A stretch of 64,000 bases of DNA from CAYRSS01 sp964426945 (GCA_964426945.1 CAYRSS010000001.1:124001-188000), one strand, 5' to 3'. Shown: positions 18,913-27,972, numbered from the stretch's first letter. Program-made: numbers and translations. Notes: generated by a model not told the origin, from the sequence alone.

Positions 18913-19677
18913 ATGAATCGACTCGCCAGCCTGTTCGTTCTGCTCGTGCTTTGCGGCTTCGCGGTGGCGGAGGAGCCCAAGCCCGCCGCGCCCGCTGCCG
19001 CTGAGCCGCCGAAGGCCGCGCCCGCCCCCGCGACGCCCGATCCCGCCGCGATGAAGTACGCGAAGTTCAGCACCAACCTGGGCGACATGATCTTCGAACT
19101 GGACCACATCGCGGCCCCGAAGACGGTCGAGAACTTCCTCCGCTATGTGTCCGAGGGGTATTATAAGGGTACGCTGGTGCACCGGGTTCAGCGCGACCCG
19201 CGCTCCGGCAACCTGGTGGCCATGGGTGCCGCCGACGAGAACTTTGACAAGAAGACCGCGGGGCTGCACGAGGCCATCGACTCCGAGTGGAAGCCCGGCA
19301 TGAAGAACGCGCGCGGCACCATCGGCATGGTCCGAGTCCCGTACCAGTTCAAGAAGTGCTCCCAAGCTGAGTTTTTCATCAACACGGCGGACAACCGCCC
19401 CGGCGAGGATATCAACCGCGACGGCGGCGGCCAGGTCATCTTTGGCAAGATTGTCCGCGGCATGGACACGCTCGACCGCATCGCCGCCTCCGAACTGACG
19501 GAGCACAAGAAGTACCCCGTCGGCAAGGTGGTCCCTGCGGTTCCTGTTGTGGTCAAAGACTGTAAGGTCGTCGAGTACAAGGACTTGGACCGGGAGTTCA
19601 CGCCCTACACCGGCACGCCGAAGCCGGAGGGCGCCAAGCCGGCGGAACCCGCCGCCACGGCTCCGAAGACGCCCTGA
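18913..19677 (+). CDS. Exported cyclophilin-type peptidyl-prolyl isomerase, divergent
   Basis: The product is 254 residues with a signal peptide ending near GFAVA and a Pro/Ala-rich linker to about residue 50. A cyclophilin-like domain follows: FSTNLGDMIFELDHIAAPKTVENF, LVHRV and AEFFINTADN. The conserved Arg of FHRV is kept, but the following FMIQGG is replaced by a diverged stretch (NLVAMGA). An extended loop holds HEAIDSEWKPG, as in a subgroup of bacterial cyclophilins. A proline/alanine tail ends the protein. It is exported and lies next to another exported isomerase; activity may be low. Confidence 0.85.
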   Translation: MNRLASLFVLLVLCGFAVAEEPKPAAPAAAEPPKAAPAPATPDPAAMKYAKFSTNLGDMIFELDHIAAPKTVENFLRYVSEGYYKGTLVHRVQRDPRSGNLVAMGAADENFDKKTAGLHEAIDSEWKPGMKNARGTIGMVRVPYQFKKCSQAEFFINTADNRPGEDINRDGGGQVIFGKIVRGMDTLDRIAASELTEHKKYPVGKVVPAVPVVVKDCKVVEYKDLDREFTPYTGTPKPEGAKPAEPAATAPKTP

Positions 19678-19712
19678 CAGCGCTTCCCGCGGGGGCCATC
19701 CCATCGCGGATC

Positions 19713-19728
19713 CGCCCCTCTCGGGGCG
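19713..19728 (+). terminator. Weak hairpin after the second cyclophilin gene
   Basis: CGCCCC (19713-19718) pairs with GGGGCG (19723-19728) around a four-base loop, 35 bases after the stop at 19677. Only a short TTT follows 13 bases later, so termination is doubtful. Confidence 0.25.
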
Positions 19729-19807
19729 AGCGGGCGGGTTTGAGACGCCCCCGTTACGTGAATTCTGCTGCATCCTGTGCGGCAATCCGCTAGAATCTGG
19801 GCAAGCG

Positions 19808-20191
19808 GTGGCGACTGAGTCCGGTAAGAGCAGCCGTGTTCGTCTGGTCCGGGGTTTCTCGTTTGAGGCGGCCCATCGCCTCCCGAACGTCCCTGCGGGC
19901 CACAAGTGCGGCCGTCTCCACGGGCACAGTTTCCACGTCGAGCTTGTGTGCGAAGGCGAGGTCGACCCGCAAACGGGCTGGCTGATCGACTTCGCGGATA
20001 TCAAGCGGGTTTTCGAGCCCCTGCTCGATCAGCTCGACCATCGCTACCTGAACGACATTGAGGGGCTGGAGAACCCCACGGCGGAGGCCGTGGCCCGGTG
20101 GATCTTCCACCGCACCAAGCCCCTTCTCCCGCTTCTGGCCCAGGTGAACCTGGCCGAGACCTGCACCTCCCGGTGCGAGTACCGCGGCTGA
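19808..20191 (+). CDS. queD: 6-carboxy-5,6,7,8-tetrahydropterin synthase / 6-pyruvoyl-tetrahydropterin synthase family
   Basis: The product is 127 residues from GTG 19808; the open frame extends upstream into the preceding gene but with unrelated sequence. Zinc-binding histidines are seen in FEAAHRL and GRLHGHSF, the catalytic Cys in HKCGRLHGH, and LIDFADIK and LDHRYLND are family signatures. QueD makes carboxy-tetrahydropterin in queuosine and 7-deazaguanine synthesis. The length is right. A TAGAAT hexamer at 19791-19796 is close enough to the start that a very short leader is possible. Confidence 0.9.
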   Translation: MATESGKSSRVRLVRGFSFEAAHRLPNVPAGHKCGRLHGHSFHVELVCEGEVDPQTGWLIDFADIKRVFEPLLDQLDHRYLNDIEGLENPTAEAVARWIFHRTKPLLPLLAQVNLAETCTSRCEYRG

Positions 20192-20456
20192 GGGCCTTCG
20201 GCACGGCCGGGCGGGGCCAATGTAACTTCCCTGTCAGGCGACGGGCGGCTCGGGAATCGGTGCCCCGCCTGCGCGGTTATAAGAGGGCAGGCGCCTCGTG
20301 GTGCCGCCCCGGCGGAGCGTTCGGGCGACGCCGGGGATTATCCCAATCGAAGGAATGTCAAGGCATCGACGTCGGAGCCGGCGTCCCGCGGGGCGGCGGA
20401 GTCGGATCGTCACCTGACCTGGCGAAAGTATGGGATCCATTTCAAGGAGAGTCCTG

Positions 20457-21338
20457 ATGATGAAGTTCCTGGGTTCGATGGTTGCTGCGCTGGCGCTGAT
20501 GGCCGCTCCGGCTCTGGCTTGTCCCCCGGCGGAGACGGGCAGCGAGTCGCCGGACGTCGTCCTCGCGAAGGCAAGCGACGAGAAGGGCGGCTGCGCGGGC
20601 AAGAAGGCGACCGAGGTCGCTGCGAAGGAAGGCTGCGGAAAGAAGGCCACTGAGGTCACGCTGGCCAGCGACAAGGATGGCAAGGGCGGCTGCGGCGAGA
20701 AGGGCGCCACCCTCGCGAGCGAAAAGGAAGGCAAGGCCGGTTGCGCCAGCAAGCCCGGCTGCTGCAAGAGCAAGAATGTCGCCCTCGCGTCCATGCCCGC
20801 GATGAAGTATCGCGTCGGCGAGAACACCCTCGACACCATCGAGGCCGCTGAGGCTGCCGCGAAGGAGCATGGCAAGCCCGTCCAGTACGTCGTCGGTGAA
20901 GACACCTTCGGCGAGATGCCCGCCGCCGTCGAGAAGTTGACCGGCGCCCTGGAGAGCTATGCCAAGACCATCACGACCGTGCAGTACGCCGCCGGTGGTG
21001 AGTGCGTCCGCTGCCCGATGACCGCCAAGGCCCTCGCCGAGAAGAACGGCGGGAAGGTCATGTACCGCGTGGCCGGCATCGACTTCGACACCCAGGAGAA
21101 GGCTGAGAAGGCTGCCAAGCTCGCGAGCGAGGCCGCACGGACCGTCTCGATGCAGATCCTGGTCGAGGGCGCCCCGGCTCACTGCGCGAAGGACGCGCAG
21201 CTCGCTGCGGACAACGGCAAGAAGGTGACCTACAAGGTCGGCGACGACGAGTCGTGCTGCAAGATCATGGCCGGCAAGATGCTTGCCGAGGCCAAGATTC
21301 GCGCGATCGTCGATGCCGCCGCGAAGGCCAACGCCTAA
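20457..21338 (+). CDS. Exported Cys/Lys-rich protein with six short repeats, function unknown
   Basis: I do not recognise this protein. It has 293 residues. AAGGAGA lies seven bases before ATG 20457 (ATG 20460 is equally possible), and a clear signal peptide ends at APALA. Mature residues up to about 115 are rich in Lys, Gly and Glu, with recurring KGGC/KEGC/KAGC units and a GCCKSK motif. The rest is six modules of about 25-35 residues, each starting with a strand like KYRVGENTL, QYVVGEDTF, MYRVAGIDF or TYKVGDDES, followed by an Ala/Lys helix. About twelve cysteines include a CVRC and a CC pair. Metal binding or redox buffering is a guess from the Cys pattern. Confidence 0.75.
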   Translation: MMKFLGSMVAALALMAAPALACPPAETGSESPDVVLAKASDEKGGCAGKKATEVAAKEGCGKKATEVTLASDKDGKGGCGEKGATLASEKEGKAGCASKPGCCKSKNVALASMPAMKYRVGENTLDTIEAAEAAAKEHGKPVQYVVGEDTFGEMPAAVEKLTGALESYAKTITTVQYAAGGECVRCPMTAKALAEKNGGKVMYRVAGIDFDTQEKAEKAAKLASEAARTVSMQILVEGAPAHCAKDAQLAADNGKKVTYKVGDDESCCKIMAGKMLAEAKIRAIVDAAAKANA

Positions 21339-21373
21339 GCCCGGTAACGACCAGGCCGATCTGAACGAATCGA

Positions 21374-21412
21374 GGCCCCGAAGGCGCACCCGCCTTCGGG
21401 GCCTTCTTCTTT
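21374..21412 (+). terminator. Intrinsic terminator after the Cys-rich protein gene
   Basis: Perfect arms GGCCCCGAAGGCG (21374-21386) and CGCCTTCGGGGCC (21391-21403) enclose a four-base loop and are followed by TTCTTCTTT. This is the strongest terminator in the window and isolates the upstream gene as a single transcript end. Confidence 0.9.
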
Positions 21413-21513
21413 GCGCGACGGTGCGGCTTCATCGGCACCGTGGAACTGCCGATGCTCCAGCGGGGCGTCCCCGGACTTACACGTCCGAGAACTCCCACCC
21501 CGGAGCCGCCGCC

Positions 21514-22752
21514 TTGAGGTTCCCCCGTCGTCGCCGCGCCAGTGCCCTGATCCTCGTCCTCGTGACCATGGCCGTCTGCGGCGCCCTCGCCTACTCGTTC
21601 GTGAGCGCGCAGGGCACCAGCGCGCAGCTCGCCCAATCGGTACAGCGTCGCGCCCAGGCGCGGTACATCGCCGAGTCAGGATTGGCTCTCGCGCTCCGGT
21701 ACGTCTCCGATGACGAGAATTGGCGCACCGACCAGCGCGACGGCGAATGGGTTACGGACGAGCCGTTCGGGGGCGGCAGCTACACGATCACAGGTCAGGA
21801 CGGTGTGGACGAGGACGGGGACGGCGAGGTGGACGGGGATGGCGACCTGGCCGATGACGACTCCGATCCGCTGACGCTCGACGTCGTCGCGACGGTGCAG
21901 GGCGTGTCACAGCGAGTCCGCGCAGAAGTGCGCCCCTCGGCGTCCCAAACCGAGAGCCTGGTTTACTGGGCGGATCTCAGCACGAAGGGGATCCACCACT
22001 CACAGCTCGATGGCGCCAAGGAAGCGCTGCTCGTTGCGGGAGTCGATGAAGCGCCGGGGCTCGCCGTGGACGTGATCGCTGGCAAGGTCTACTGGTTGGA
22101 CAAGACTGACAAGTCGATCCGGCGAGTGGATCTCGACGGCTCGAACGACCAGCAGATCGTCGCCGGCATCGAAGACCCGATCGCGCTCGCCGTGGACCCG
22201 GCAGGCGGCAAGCTCTTCTGGGCAGACAAGAATCTCCAGCGGATCCGCCGCGCGAATCTGGACGGATCAGGCGTTGCCGACGTGGCCACAGGCGTCTCCG
22301 ACCCTACCGCGCTGGCGCTCGACCTGGTCAACAGCAAGGTGTACTGGGCCGACAAGAGTACGTCGAAGATCCGGCGTGCGAACTTGGATGGGACGGGTGC
22401 CGCAGATGTCGTCACTGGCGAAGCCGAGGTGCTCGACCTCGTCGTAGATCCAGTCGGCGGCAAGATCTACTGGACGGACAAGCCCAATAAGCGCATCCGC
22501 AGGGCCGGGCTGGCCGGCGCGGGTGTGTCCAACTTCCTCACGGGAATCGACGATCCCACCGGCATGGCGGTCGACTCCGCCGGCGCGATGCTCTACTGGT
22601 CCGACAAGGCGGACAAGGTGATCTACCGGGCGAGCCTCAGCGGCGGATCGCCCGAAGCGATCCACACCGGCATCGACGACGCGACCGCGGTCGCCCTCGG
22701 CCTTCTCGATGGCTCTGAGGCGCCGTCCTATGCTGTGACGTGGGGCCGTTGA
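21514..22752 (+). CDS. PilX-like pseudopilin N-terminus fused to a YWTD beta-propeller
   Basis: The product is 412 residues from TTG 21514, which has GGAG eight bases upstream; the frame stays open further left but runs through the terminator, so I reject longer starts. Residues 1-40 are basic then hydrophobic (ALILVLVTMAVCGALAYSF), followed by an AQARYIAESGLALALRYV stretch typical of PilX/type II secretion minor pilins. An Asp-rich calcium-type loop (DEDGDGEVDGDGD) follows. Residues about 150-405 hold six LDL-receptor-type repeats with VYWAD, VYWLD, LFWAD, VYWAD, IYWTD and LYWSD, separated by about 43 residues, forming a six-bladed propeller. It is probably a surface or periplasmic protein anchored through a pilin-like helix. 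Confidence 0.82.
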   Translation: MRFPRRRRASALILVLVTMAVCGALAYSFVSAQGTSAQLAQSVQRRAQARYIAESGLALALRYVSDDENWRTDQRDGEWVTDEPFGGGSYTITGQDGVDEDGDGEVDGDGDLADDDSDPLTLDVVATVQGVSQRVRAEVRPSASQTESLVYWADLSTKGIHHSQLDGAKEALLVAGVDEAPGLAVDVIAGKVYWLDKTDKSIRRVDLDGSNDQQIVAGIEDPIALAVDPAGGKLFWADKNLQRIRRANLDGSGVADVATGVSDPTALALDLVNSKVYWADKSTSKIRRANLDGTGAADVVTGEAEVLDLVVDPVGGKIYWTDKPNKRIRRAGLAGAGVSNFLTGIDDPTGMAVDSAGAMLYWSDKADKVIYRASLSGGSPEAIHTGIDDATAVALGLLDGSEAPSYAVTWGR

Positions 22753-22838
22753 CCGGGTGGGCCGGGTCCGGCAGTTCAGGATATCGCCCGCGCCATCCCG
22801 TTCTGGTAAGCTCCCAATGCGACCGGTGAGGCGGGCCG

Positions 22839-24695
22839 TTGGGACCATCCTTCGACATCGTAGTGGTCGGCGGCGGACACGCCGGGATCGAGGCCGCATG
22901 GGCGGCCGCCCGGATGGGGGCTCGCGTTGCGCTGATCACCATGCAGGCTGAGGCCATCGGCCGCATGTCCTGCAACCCGGCCATCGGCGGTCTCGCCAAG
23001 GGGCAGATCGTCCGCGAGATCGACGCACTCGGCGGCCTGATGGGGCTGGCGACGGACGCCGCCGGGATTCAGTTCCGCATGCTCAATCGCAGTAAGGGCC
23101 CGGCAGTCTGGGCGCCGCGCGCACAGGCCGATCGCGACCTTTACCCCCGCGCCGTGCAGGCGATGCTCGCCGCCGAGCGGCGCATCGAAATCGTCGAGGG
23201 CATCGTCGACGACCTGGAGGTTGACCCCGGCCGCGAGTCCGGAGCCGGCACCTCGTGCGGCGTCGTCCGGGCGGTCACGCTCGCGGATGGCCGGCGGTTG
23301 TCCTGCCGCGCCGCGATACTTACCACGGGCACGTTTCTGCGCGGGCTCATGCACTGTGGCACCGCGCGGTCCAGCGGCGGGCGCATCGGCGAGCAGGCAA
23401 GCGTCGGGCTCAGCGCCGCGCTGCAACGGCTGGGCTTCGAACTCGGCCGCCTCAAGACCGGCACGCCGCCGCGAATCGCGCGAGACTCGATCGACTACTC
23501 CGCCTGCCAGGAGCAGCCCGGCGACGACGAGCCAACACCGTTCTCCGTGATGACCGATCGGATCACCCAGCGCCAGGTCTGCTGCTGGATCACCTACACG
23601 GGCGCGGCAGCGCACGACCACATCCGCGGCAACCTGCATCGCGCCCCGATGTACTCCGGACAGATTCAGTCGCAAGGGCCGCGCTACTGCCCCAGCATCG
23701 AAGACAAGGTCGTCCGATTCGCCGACAAGTCGCGTCACCAGGTCTTCCTCGAACCCGAGGGCTACGACCACGAGAGGGTCTACTGCAACGGGATTTCGAC
23801 GTCGCTGCCGGCAGAGGTGCAGGACGACTTCGTCCGGTGCATCACGGGGCTCGAAACCGCGCGGATCCTCCAGCACGGCTACGCGGTCGAGTATGACTGG
23901 GTTCCCACGCACCAGACCGCCGCTTCGCTTGAGAGCAAACTTGTCGAAGGGCTGTTCCTCGCCGGGCAGATCAACGGCACAAGCGGATACGAGGAGGCGG
24001 CGGCGCAGGGTTTGATCGCGGGCATCAACGCCGCGCAGCGCCTTCGCGGCGAGGAGCCGGTCGTCCTCGGCCGCGAGCAGGCCTATATCGGTGTGCTCAT
24101 CGACGACCTGGTCACCAAGCCGCACACCGAACCCTACCGCATGTTTACCTCGCGGGCGGAGTACCGCCTGAACCTCCGAAGTGACAACGCCGACCAGCGC
24201 CTGACCCCGCTGGGGCGAAGCCTCGGCGTGGTGGACGATGCGCGGTGGGAGCGGTTCGAGGCGGGTCGTGCGGCCCGCGCTGCGATCGCCGCCGCCTGCG
24301 ACCGCACCGGCCACCACGGCGTGCGGCTCTCGGCCTACATGCGTCGGCCCGAGGCGGATGTCGAGTCAATCGCCGCGGCCCTGGCAGCGGCGGGGGAGGG
24401 GCCTTTCCCGCCCGGCGAGATCCGGCAGGTCCTCATCGACGCCCGGTACAGCGGCTACCTCACCCGTCAGGCGGACCTGGTCGATCGCATGCGGCGTCTT
24501 GAATCGCTCGCCCTGCCGCCCGACCTCGACTATCGCGCGATCGCGGAGCTGCGACTCGAGGCCCGGGAGAAGCTCGCCCGGGTGGCCCCCAGGACGCTCG
24601 GCCAGGCCTCACGAATCAGCGGCATCAGCCCGGCCGACATCACCGTGCTGTGGGTCTCAGTGACCGGCCGCCGCCGCAGAGCCCGCGCGGGGTAG
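22839..24695 (+). CDS. mnmG: tRNA uridine-5-carboxymethylaminomethyl modification enzyme MnmG (GidA)
   Basis: The product is 618 residues from TTG 22839, with GGTGAGG seven bases upstream. The FAD-binding VVVGGGHAGIEAA motif, the MSCNPAIGGLAKGQIVREID signature, LKTGTPPRI, and the C-terminal SGYLTRQ region identify MnmG. With MnmE it modifies U34 of several tRNAs. The length is normal. No mnmE is seen in this window. The preceding gene is on the same strand and ends 86 bases upstream. Confidence 0.97.
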   Translation: MGPSFDIVVVGGGHAGIEAAWAAARMGARVALITMQAEAIGRMSCNPAIGGLAKGQIVREIDALGGLMGLATDAAGIQFRMLNRSKGPAVWAPRAQADRDLYPRAVQAMLAAERRIEIVEGIVDDLEVDPGRESGAGTSCGVVRAVTLADGRRLSCRAAILTTGTFLRGLMHCGTARSSGGRIGEQASVGLSAALQRLGFELGRLKTGTPPRIARDSIDYSACQEQPGDDEPTPFSVMTDRITQRQVCCWITYTGAAAHDHIRGNLHRAPMYSGQIQSQGPRYCPSIEDKVVRFADKSRHQVFLEPEGYDHERVYCNGISTSLPAEVQDDFVRCITGLETARILQHGYAVEYDWVPTHQTAASLESKLVEGLFLAGQINGTSGYEEAAAQGLIAGINAAQRLRGEEPVVLGREQAYIGVLIDDLVTKPHTEPYRMFTSRAEYRLNLRSDNADQRLTPLGRSLGVVDDARWERFEAGRAARAAIAAACDRTGHHGVRLSAYMRRPEADVESIAAALAAAGEGPFPPGEIRQVLIDARYSGYLTRQADLVDRMRRLESLALPPDLDYRAIAELRLEAREKLARVAPRTLGQASRISGISPADITVLWVSVTGRRRRARAG

Positions 24696-24877
24696 CCCGT
24701 CGGCGACCGGCTTGGCAGCTCCTTCGGCTCCCGGCCTCGTGACGTGGGCCGTGCCGCTACACTGGTCCTGCGGTCAGTTCCCCCCGTAGCACGGCCGCCC
24801 GGCGAACAACGTTCCGATATTCTCTCCACCCGACAGCCTCCAAGTCGCTTTTTTCTCGGGTCTTGAGCTTCGAGGGG

Positions 24878-24906
24878 TTGACTATCGGACCTTCGTTCAT
24901 TACTCT
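24878..24906 (+). promoter_or_regulatory. Sigma70-type promoter for the HTH-receiver gene
   Basis: TTGACT (24878-24883) and TACTCT (24901-24906) are separated by 17 bases. The -35 matches five of six positions. It lies about 70 bases before the start at 24981, in a 285-base gene-free gap in which nothing else was recognised. Confidence 0.6.
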
Positions 24907-24980
24907 GATGGAAAGATGGGGGAGATGCACAAAGTAAGTCGTGCCAGCGCGCGACCCGGGGGGGAATGGGAGAGCTCCAT

Positions 24981-25562
24981 ATGGCGGCTACAGAGCCTAA
25001 GACCGTGTTTACCACCGGTGAGGTCGCCAAGATCTGCAAGGTAAGCCAGCAGACGGTGATCCGCTGTTTCGATAATGGACGATTGGTCGGCTTTCGCGTG
25101 CCGGGATCCCGCTTCCGGCGCATCCCGCGCGACTCGCTGATCAAGTTCATGAAAGAGAACGACATCCCGCTGGACCAGATCGGCAACGGCAAGAAGAAAG
25201 TGCTCGTTGTCGACGACGATGAAGCCCTGGTCGAGATGTTCACGGAACTGCTTGAACGCGACGGGCGGTTCGAGATCCGGACGGCGATGACGGGCTTCGA
25301 CGCCGGCATCGCGGTGGAGGAGTTCCGGCCCGACATCATCCTGCTCGACTACAAGCTCCCCGACGTCAACGGGGCAGCACTGGCGCGGTCGATCCGGACG
25401 AAATCAAAGTACGAGCACATCAAGATCATCTGCATCAGCGGGGCGGCGGACCCCGACGAAGTGCTGGATCTGAAGTCGGCGGGCGTGGACGACTTCATCC
25501 GCAAGCCGTTCGAAATCCTGACGGTCATCAACCGGATGGCGGAGCTGCTCCACCTGGGCTGA
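24981..25562 (+). CDS. MerR-like helix-turn-helix fused to a response regulator receiver
   Basis: The product is 193 residues from ATG 24981, with GGGAG eight bases upstream (ATG 24966 is in frame). Residues 8-58 form an excisionase/BldC-type winged helix: FTTGEVAKICKVSQQTVIRCF then RIPRDSLIKFM. Residues 71-190 form a complete receiver: acidic pocket DDD78-80, phosphoacceptor Asp123 in LLDYKLPD, Ser153 in CISG and Lys175 in RKPF. DNA binding first and receiver last is the reverse of the common order. It probably answers a histidine kinase, possibly the one encoded next. Confidence 0.88.
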   Translation: MAATEPKTVFTTGEVAKICKVSQQTVIRCFDNGRLVGFRVPGSRFRRIPRDSLIKFMKENDIPLDQIGNGKKKVLVVDDDEALVEMFTELLERDGRFEIRTAMTGFDAGIAVEEFRPDIILLDYKLPDVNGAALARSIRTKSKYEHIKIICISGAADPDEVLDLKSAGVDDFIRKPFEILTVINRMAELLHLG

Positions 25563-25629
25563 TGCCGCGGAGGCCCGGCGCGCCAGGCGGTCGCCTCGGC
25601 GCGGGGCCCAGATCGCTGAGAGGCCGGCC

Positions 25630-27972
25630 ATGGTGGGCGGAAGCCTCCTCATTTCGAACACGACGCCTGTCGCCCATGCCACAGGCTCAGAGTCTGTCCT
25701 CGAGGCGGTCCGGCGGCTTCCAAGCCCATCCCCCGGCCTGATGGCGATTCTGGCCGACTTCTTCGCCCCGGCGGGCGTGCCGGGCGACCGTGTCGACTTC
25801 CTCGCCGACGATCGTCGATTCGCCTCCGCGTATCTCGACTACCTCGCCGATCCGGACTTCCCCGCTGCGGGTCGCCCGGAGGCGCGCATCCCCGCAACCG
25901 CAACCACGTCGGACATCCTGGGTGTGCTTTCGGCCGTGACGCCCGGGCGGCCCACGATCGGGATCGACGCCTTTGCGCTGGCCTGCGGGACCATCGCGGA
26001 CTTCGCGTACCGCCTGCCGGCGACCTCCACGCCCGTCAGGGGCGGTGCCTTCTCCCTTTCGACATTCTGGCGGCATTCGCTGGCCGTGGCCGCGCTGGCC
26101 CGGGAGTTCGTTTCTCCCGCATCAGTGAAGGAGCCCGCGGAAGCGGCCGACGCGCGGCGGGCGGCTGCGTTTGCCTGCGGCCTCTGGCATGACGTGGGTC
26201 GGCTGATTCTCGCGCACCTCTACCCGCGGGGTTATGCGCGGATTCTCGATCAGCTGGCGCGATCGGGCTCGACTCTTTGTGCTGCGGAGCGGGGCATGCT
26301 CGGGGTCGACCACACCCTGGTCGGTCGCCGCGCGACCGGGGCCTGGGGTTGTCCGGATGCGGTCGTGCGATCCGCGTGGCTCCACCACGGCGGCTGGGGA
26401 GGGCAGGCCGGCGACCGGCTCGCAGCCGTGATCGAACTTGCCGATGCCGTGGCAACGCGGGCCTCGGACGCCGCGCGCCCTGATCGGACCGTCGACACCT
26501 CGCGCCTGGCGGAGATGGCCGGACTGAGCCCAGACCACGTTGAAGAAGCCTGCCTCGACTGGATCGGCGATTCGCGCCGCGCCGCGGACGCCATCGTGCG
26601 GAGGCTTGGTCTTGAACCTGGTGAGGACCGGAGCGCGGTTGAGCGCGGATCATCCGGTCCCGTGGGAGAGCGCTGGCTCGCTGCCCGGGCATCGGTGGCG
26701 GCTTCGCGGATCGCAGCGGCGGCGGCGGCGTGGGATGGGGCGCTGTCGCGGCTGCCCAACAGCACCGGCGCGGCGGCGGTGGCCGCGGAAGCGCTGGCCG
26801 GCCTGTTGGGCGTTGCCGAGGCGCTCGTGCTGCTGCCGGGCGGTGGCGGGAGCACATGGCACGCCGTTGCGTGGGGCGAGGACCAACCCGCCGACGCCGC
26901 GCCCCGGGTGGAGCGCGTCGCGGCACCCGAGTTCGCCCGGGCCATGTCGAATCCACTGATGCAGGGCTTGTTCGGCGCGATTGGCGATGAACACGTGGCC
27001 CGCTGCTGGCGCAAGTCTTTCGGTAGTCTGCCCGAGCGAGGGCTCGCCGCGTTGCCCCTCGCGTGCCGCGCGGGGCTGCAGGGGGTATGCGTCGTGCCCG
27101 CGGCGGCCGTTGAGCAGGCCGCGCGCGACTTGGAGGAGGGCCCGCTGCGCGCGTTGTGCCAGTCAATGGCCACGGGGCTATCGAACGTCGCCTCACGATG
27201 CGACGCCGACCAACTCGCCGAGCGGCTCGCCGACTCGTGCCGGCGCATGGGGGAAGAGCTGCCGCATCGTGTTCGTGCCCGGACGGTTGCGGCGCTGGCC
27301 GCGACGGCGGCGGGTGCTGCGCACGAACTCAACAATCCGCTGGCCGTCATTTCGGGCCGTGCGCAACTGCTGCTCGCCGGCGGGGCGGATGCGGAGGTCG
27401 CCCGTCATGTTCGGATCATCAAAGAGCAGACCGACAGGGCGGCATCGATGGCTCTCGACCTGATGACGTACGCCAAGCCGCCGTCGCCTTCGCGGGCGAT
27501 CGTCGCCGTGGGGCCTCTGGTCGAGGCCGCCTGCCAGCACTGCCGCGAGCGATTTGGCCTCCGGCAGGGGCAGATCGATGTCCACCTTGCCGACCCCGCG
27601 CTGGCCGCGGGGATCGACGCCGAGCACCTCCGCCGGATTATTAATGAACTGCTTGCCAACGCTGCGGCTGCGCTGTCGCCCGAGGGGGGGCGCATCGTCA
27701 TCAACTCGACCGCCCGGGCTTCCGATGACACCGTTCGGATCGTCGTCGAGGACGACGGGAGCGGCATGAGCCCGGAAGTTCTGGAGCACGCGTTCGATCC
27801 GTTCTACTCGCACCGTCCGGCCGGTCGCGGCCGGGGCATGGGCCTCTCGATTGCGTCGAGGCTGGCCGAGGCGGGCGGCGGTCGGATTACGCTCCAATCC
27901 AGCGCGGGCGAGGGCACGGTGGCGGTGATCGAACTGCCGAGCGAGCCGGCCTGCATCTCCCTGCGTCCCTGA
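25630..27972 (+). CDS. HDOD-domain sensor histidine kinase
   Basis: The product is 780 residues with GAGAGG seven bases before ATG 25630. An N-terminal HDOD domain (about residues 30-300) keeps the HD residues in FWRHSLAVA and LWHDVGRL and the Asp in IELADA. A middle region (about 330-530) may be a GAF-like sensor domain. HisKA follows with the phosphorylated His in AHELNNPLAVISG, near residue 569. HATPase_c follows with ELLANAAAAL (N box), EDDGSGM (G1) and GMGLSIA (G2). No membrane helix is obvious, so it is probably cytoplasmic. It lies between two receiver genes, suggesting a local signalling set. Confidence 0.88.
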   Translation: MVGGSLLISNTTPVAHATGSESVLEAVRRLPSPSPGLMAILADFFAPAGVPGDRVDFLADDRRFASAYLDYLADPDFPAAGRPEARIPATATTSDILGVLSAVTPGRPTIGIDAFALACGTIADFAYRLPATSTPVRGGAFSLSTFWRHSLAVAALAREFVSPASVKEPAEAADARRAAAFACGLWHDVGRLILAHLYPRGYARILDQLARSGSTLCAAERGMLGVDHTLVGRRATGAWGCPDAVVRSAWLHHGGWGGQAGDRLAAVIELADAVATRASDAARPDRTVDTSRLAEMAGLSPDHVEEACLDWIGDSRRAADAIVRRLGLEPGEDRSAVERGSSGPVGERWLAARASVAASRIAAAAAAWDGALSRLPNSTGAAAVAAEALAGLLGVAEALVLLPGGGGSTWHAVAWGEDQPADAAPRVERVAAPEFARAMSNPLMQGLFGAIGDEHVARCWRKSFGSLPERGLAALPLACRAGLQGVCVVPAAAVEQAARDLEEGPLRALCQSMATGLSNVASRCDADQLAERLADSCRRMGEELPHRVRARTVAALAATAAGAAHELNNPLAVISGRAQLLLAGGADAEVARHVRIIKEQTDRAASMALDLMTYAKPPSPSRAIVAVGPLVEAACQHCRERFGLRQGQIDVHLADPALAAGIDAEHLRRIINELLANAAAALSPEGGRIVINSTARASDDTVRIVVEDDGSGMSPEVLEHAFDPFYSHRPAGRGRGMGLSIASRLAEAGGGRITLQSSAGEGTVAVIELPSEPACISLRP

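Noticed and set aside
20192..20456. TATAAG at 20278-20283 as a promoter for the Cys-rich protein
   Set aside because: The -10 match is good, but no -35 lies at 16-18 bases, so I did not list it.
21283..21513. N-terminal extension of the pilin/propeller frame
   Set aside because: It overlaps the end of the upstream gene and the strong terminator; TTG 21514 with GGAG starts exactly at the basic pilin-like N-terminus.
21950..22700. Regularly spaced repeats that could suggest a CRISPR or tandem DNA array
   Set aside because: They are diverged at DNA level and encode the YWTD propeller blades about 43 residues apart.
22776..24317. Long open frame of 513 residues on the - strand
   Set aside because: It is the shadow of mnmG, which has unmistakable motifs on the + strand.
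24696..24980. Possible tRNA or riboswitch in a gene-free gap
   Set aside because: No cloverleaf, T-arm sequence or known riboswitch core was seen; only a promoter is supported.
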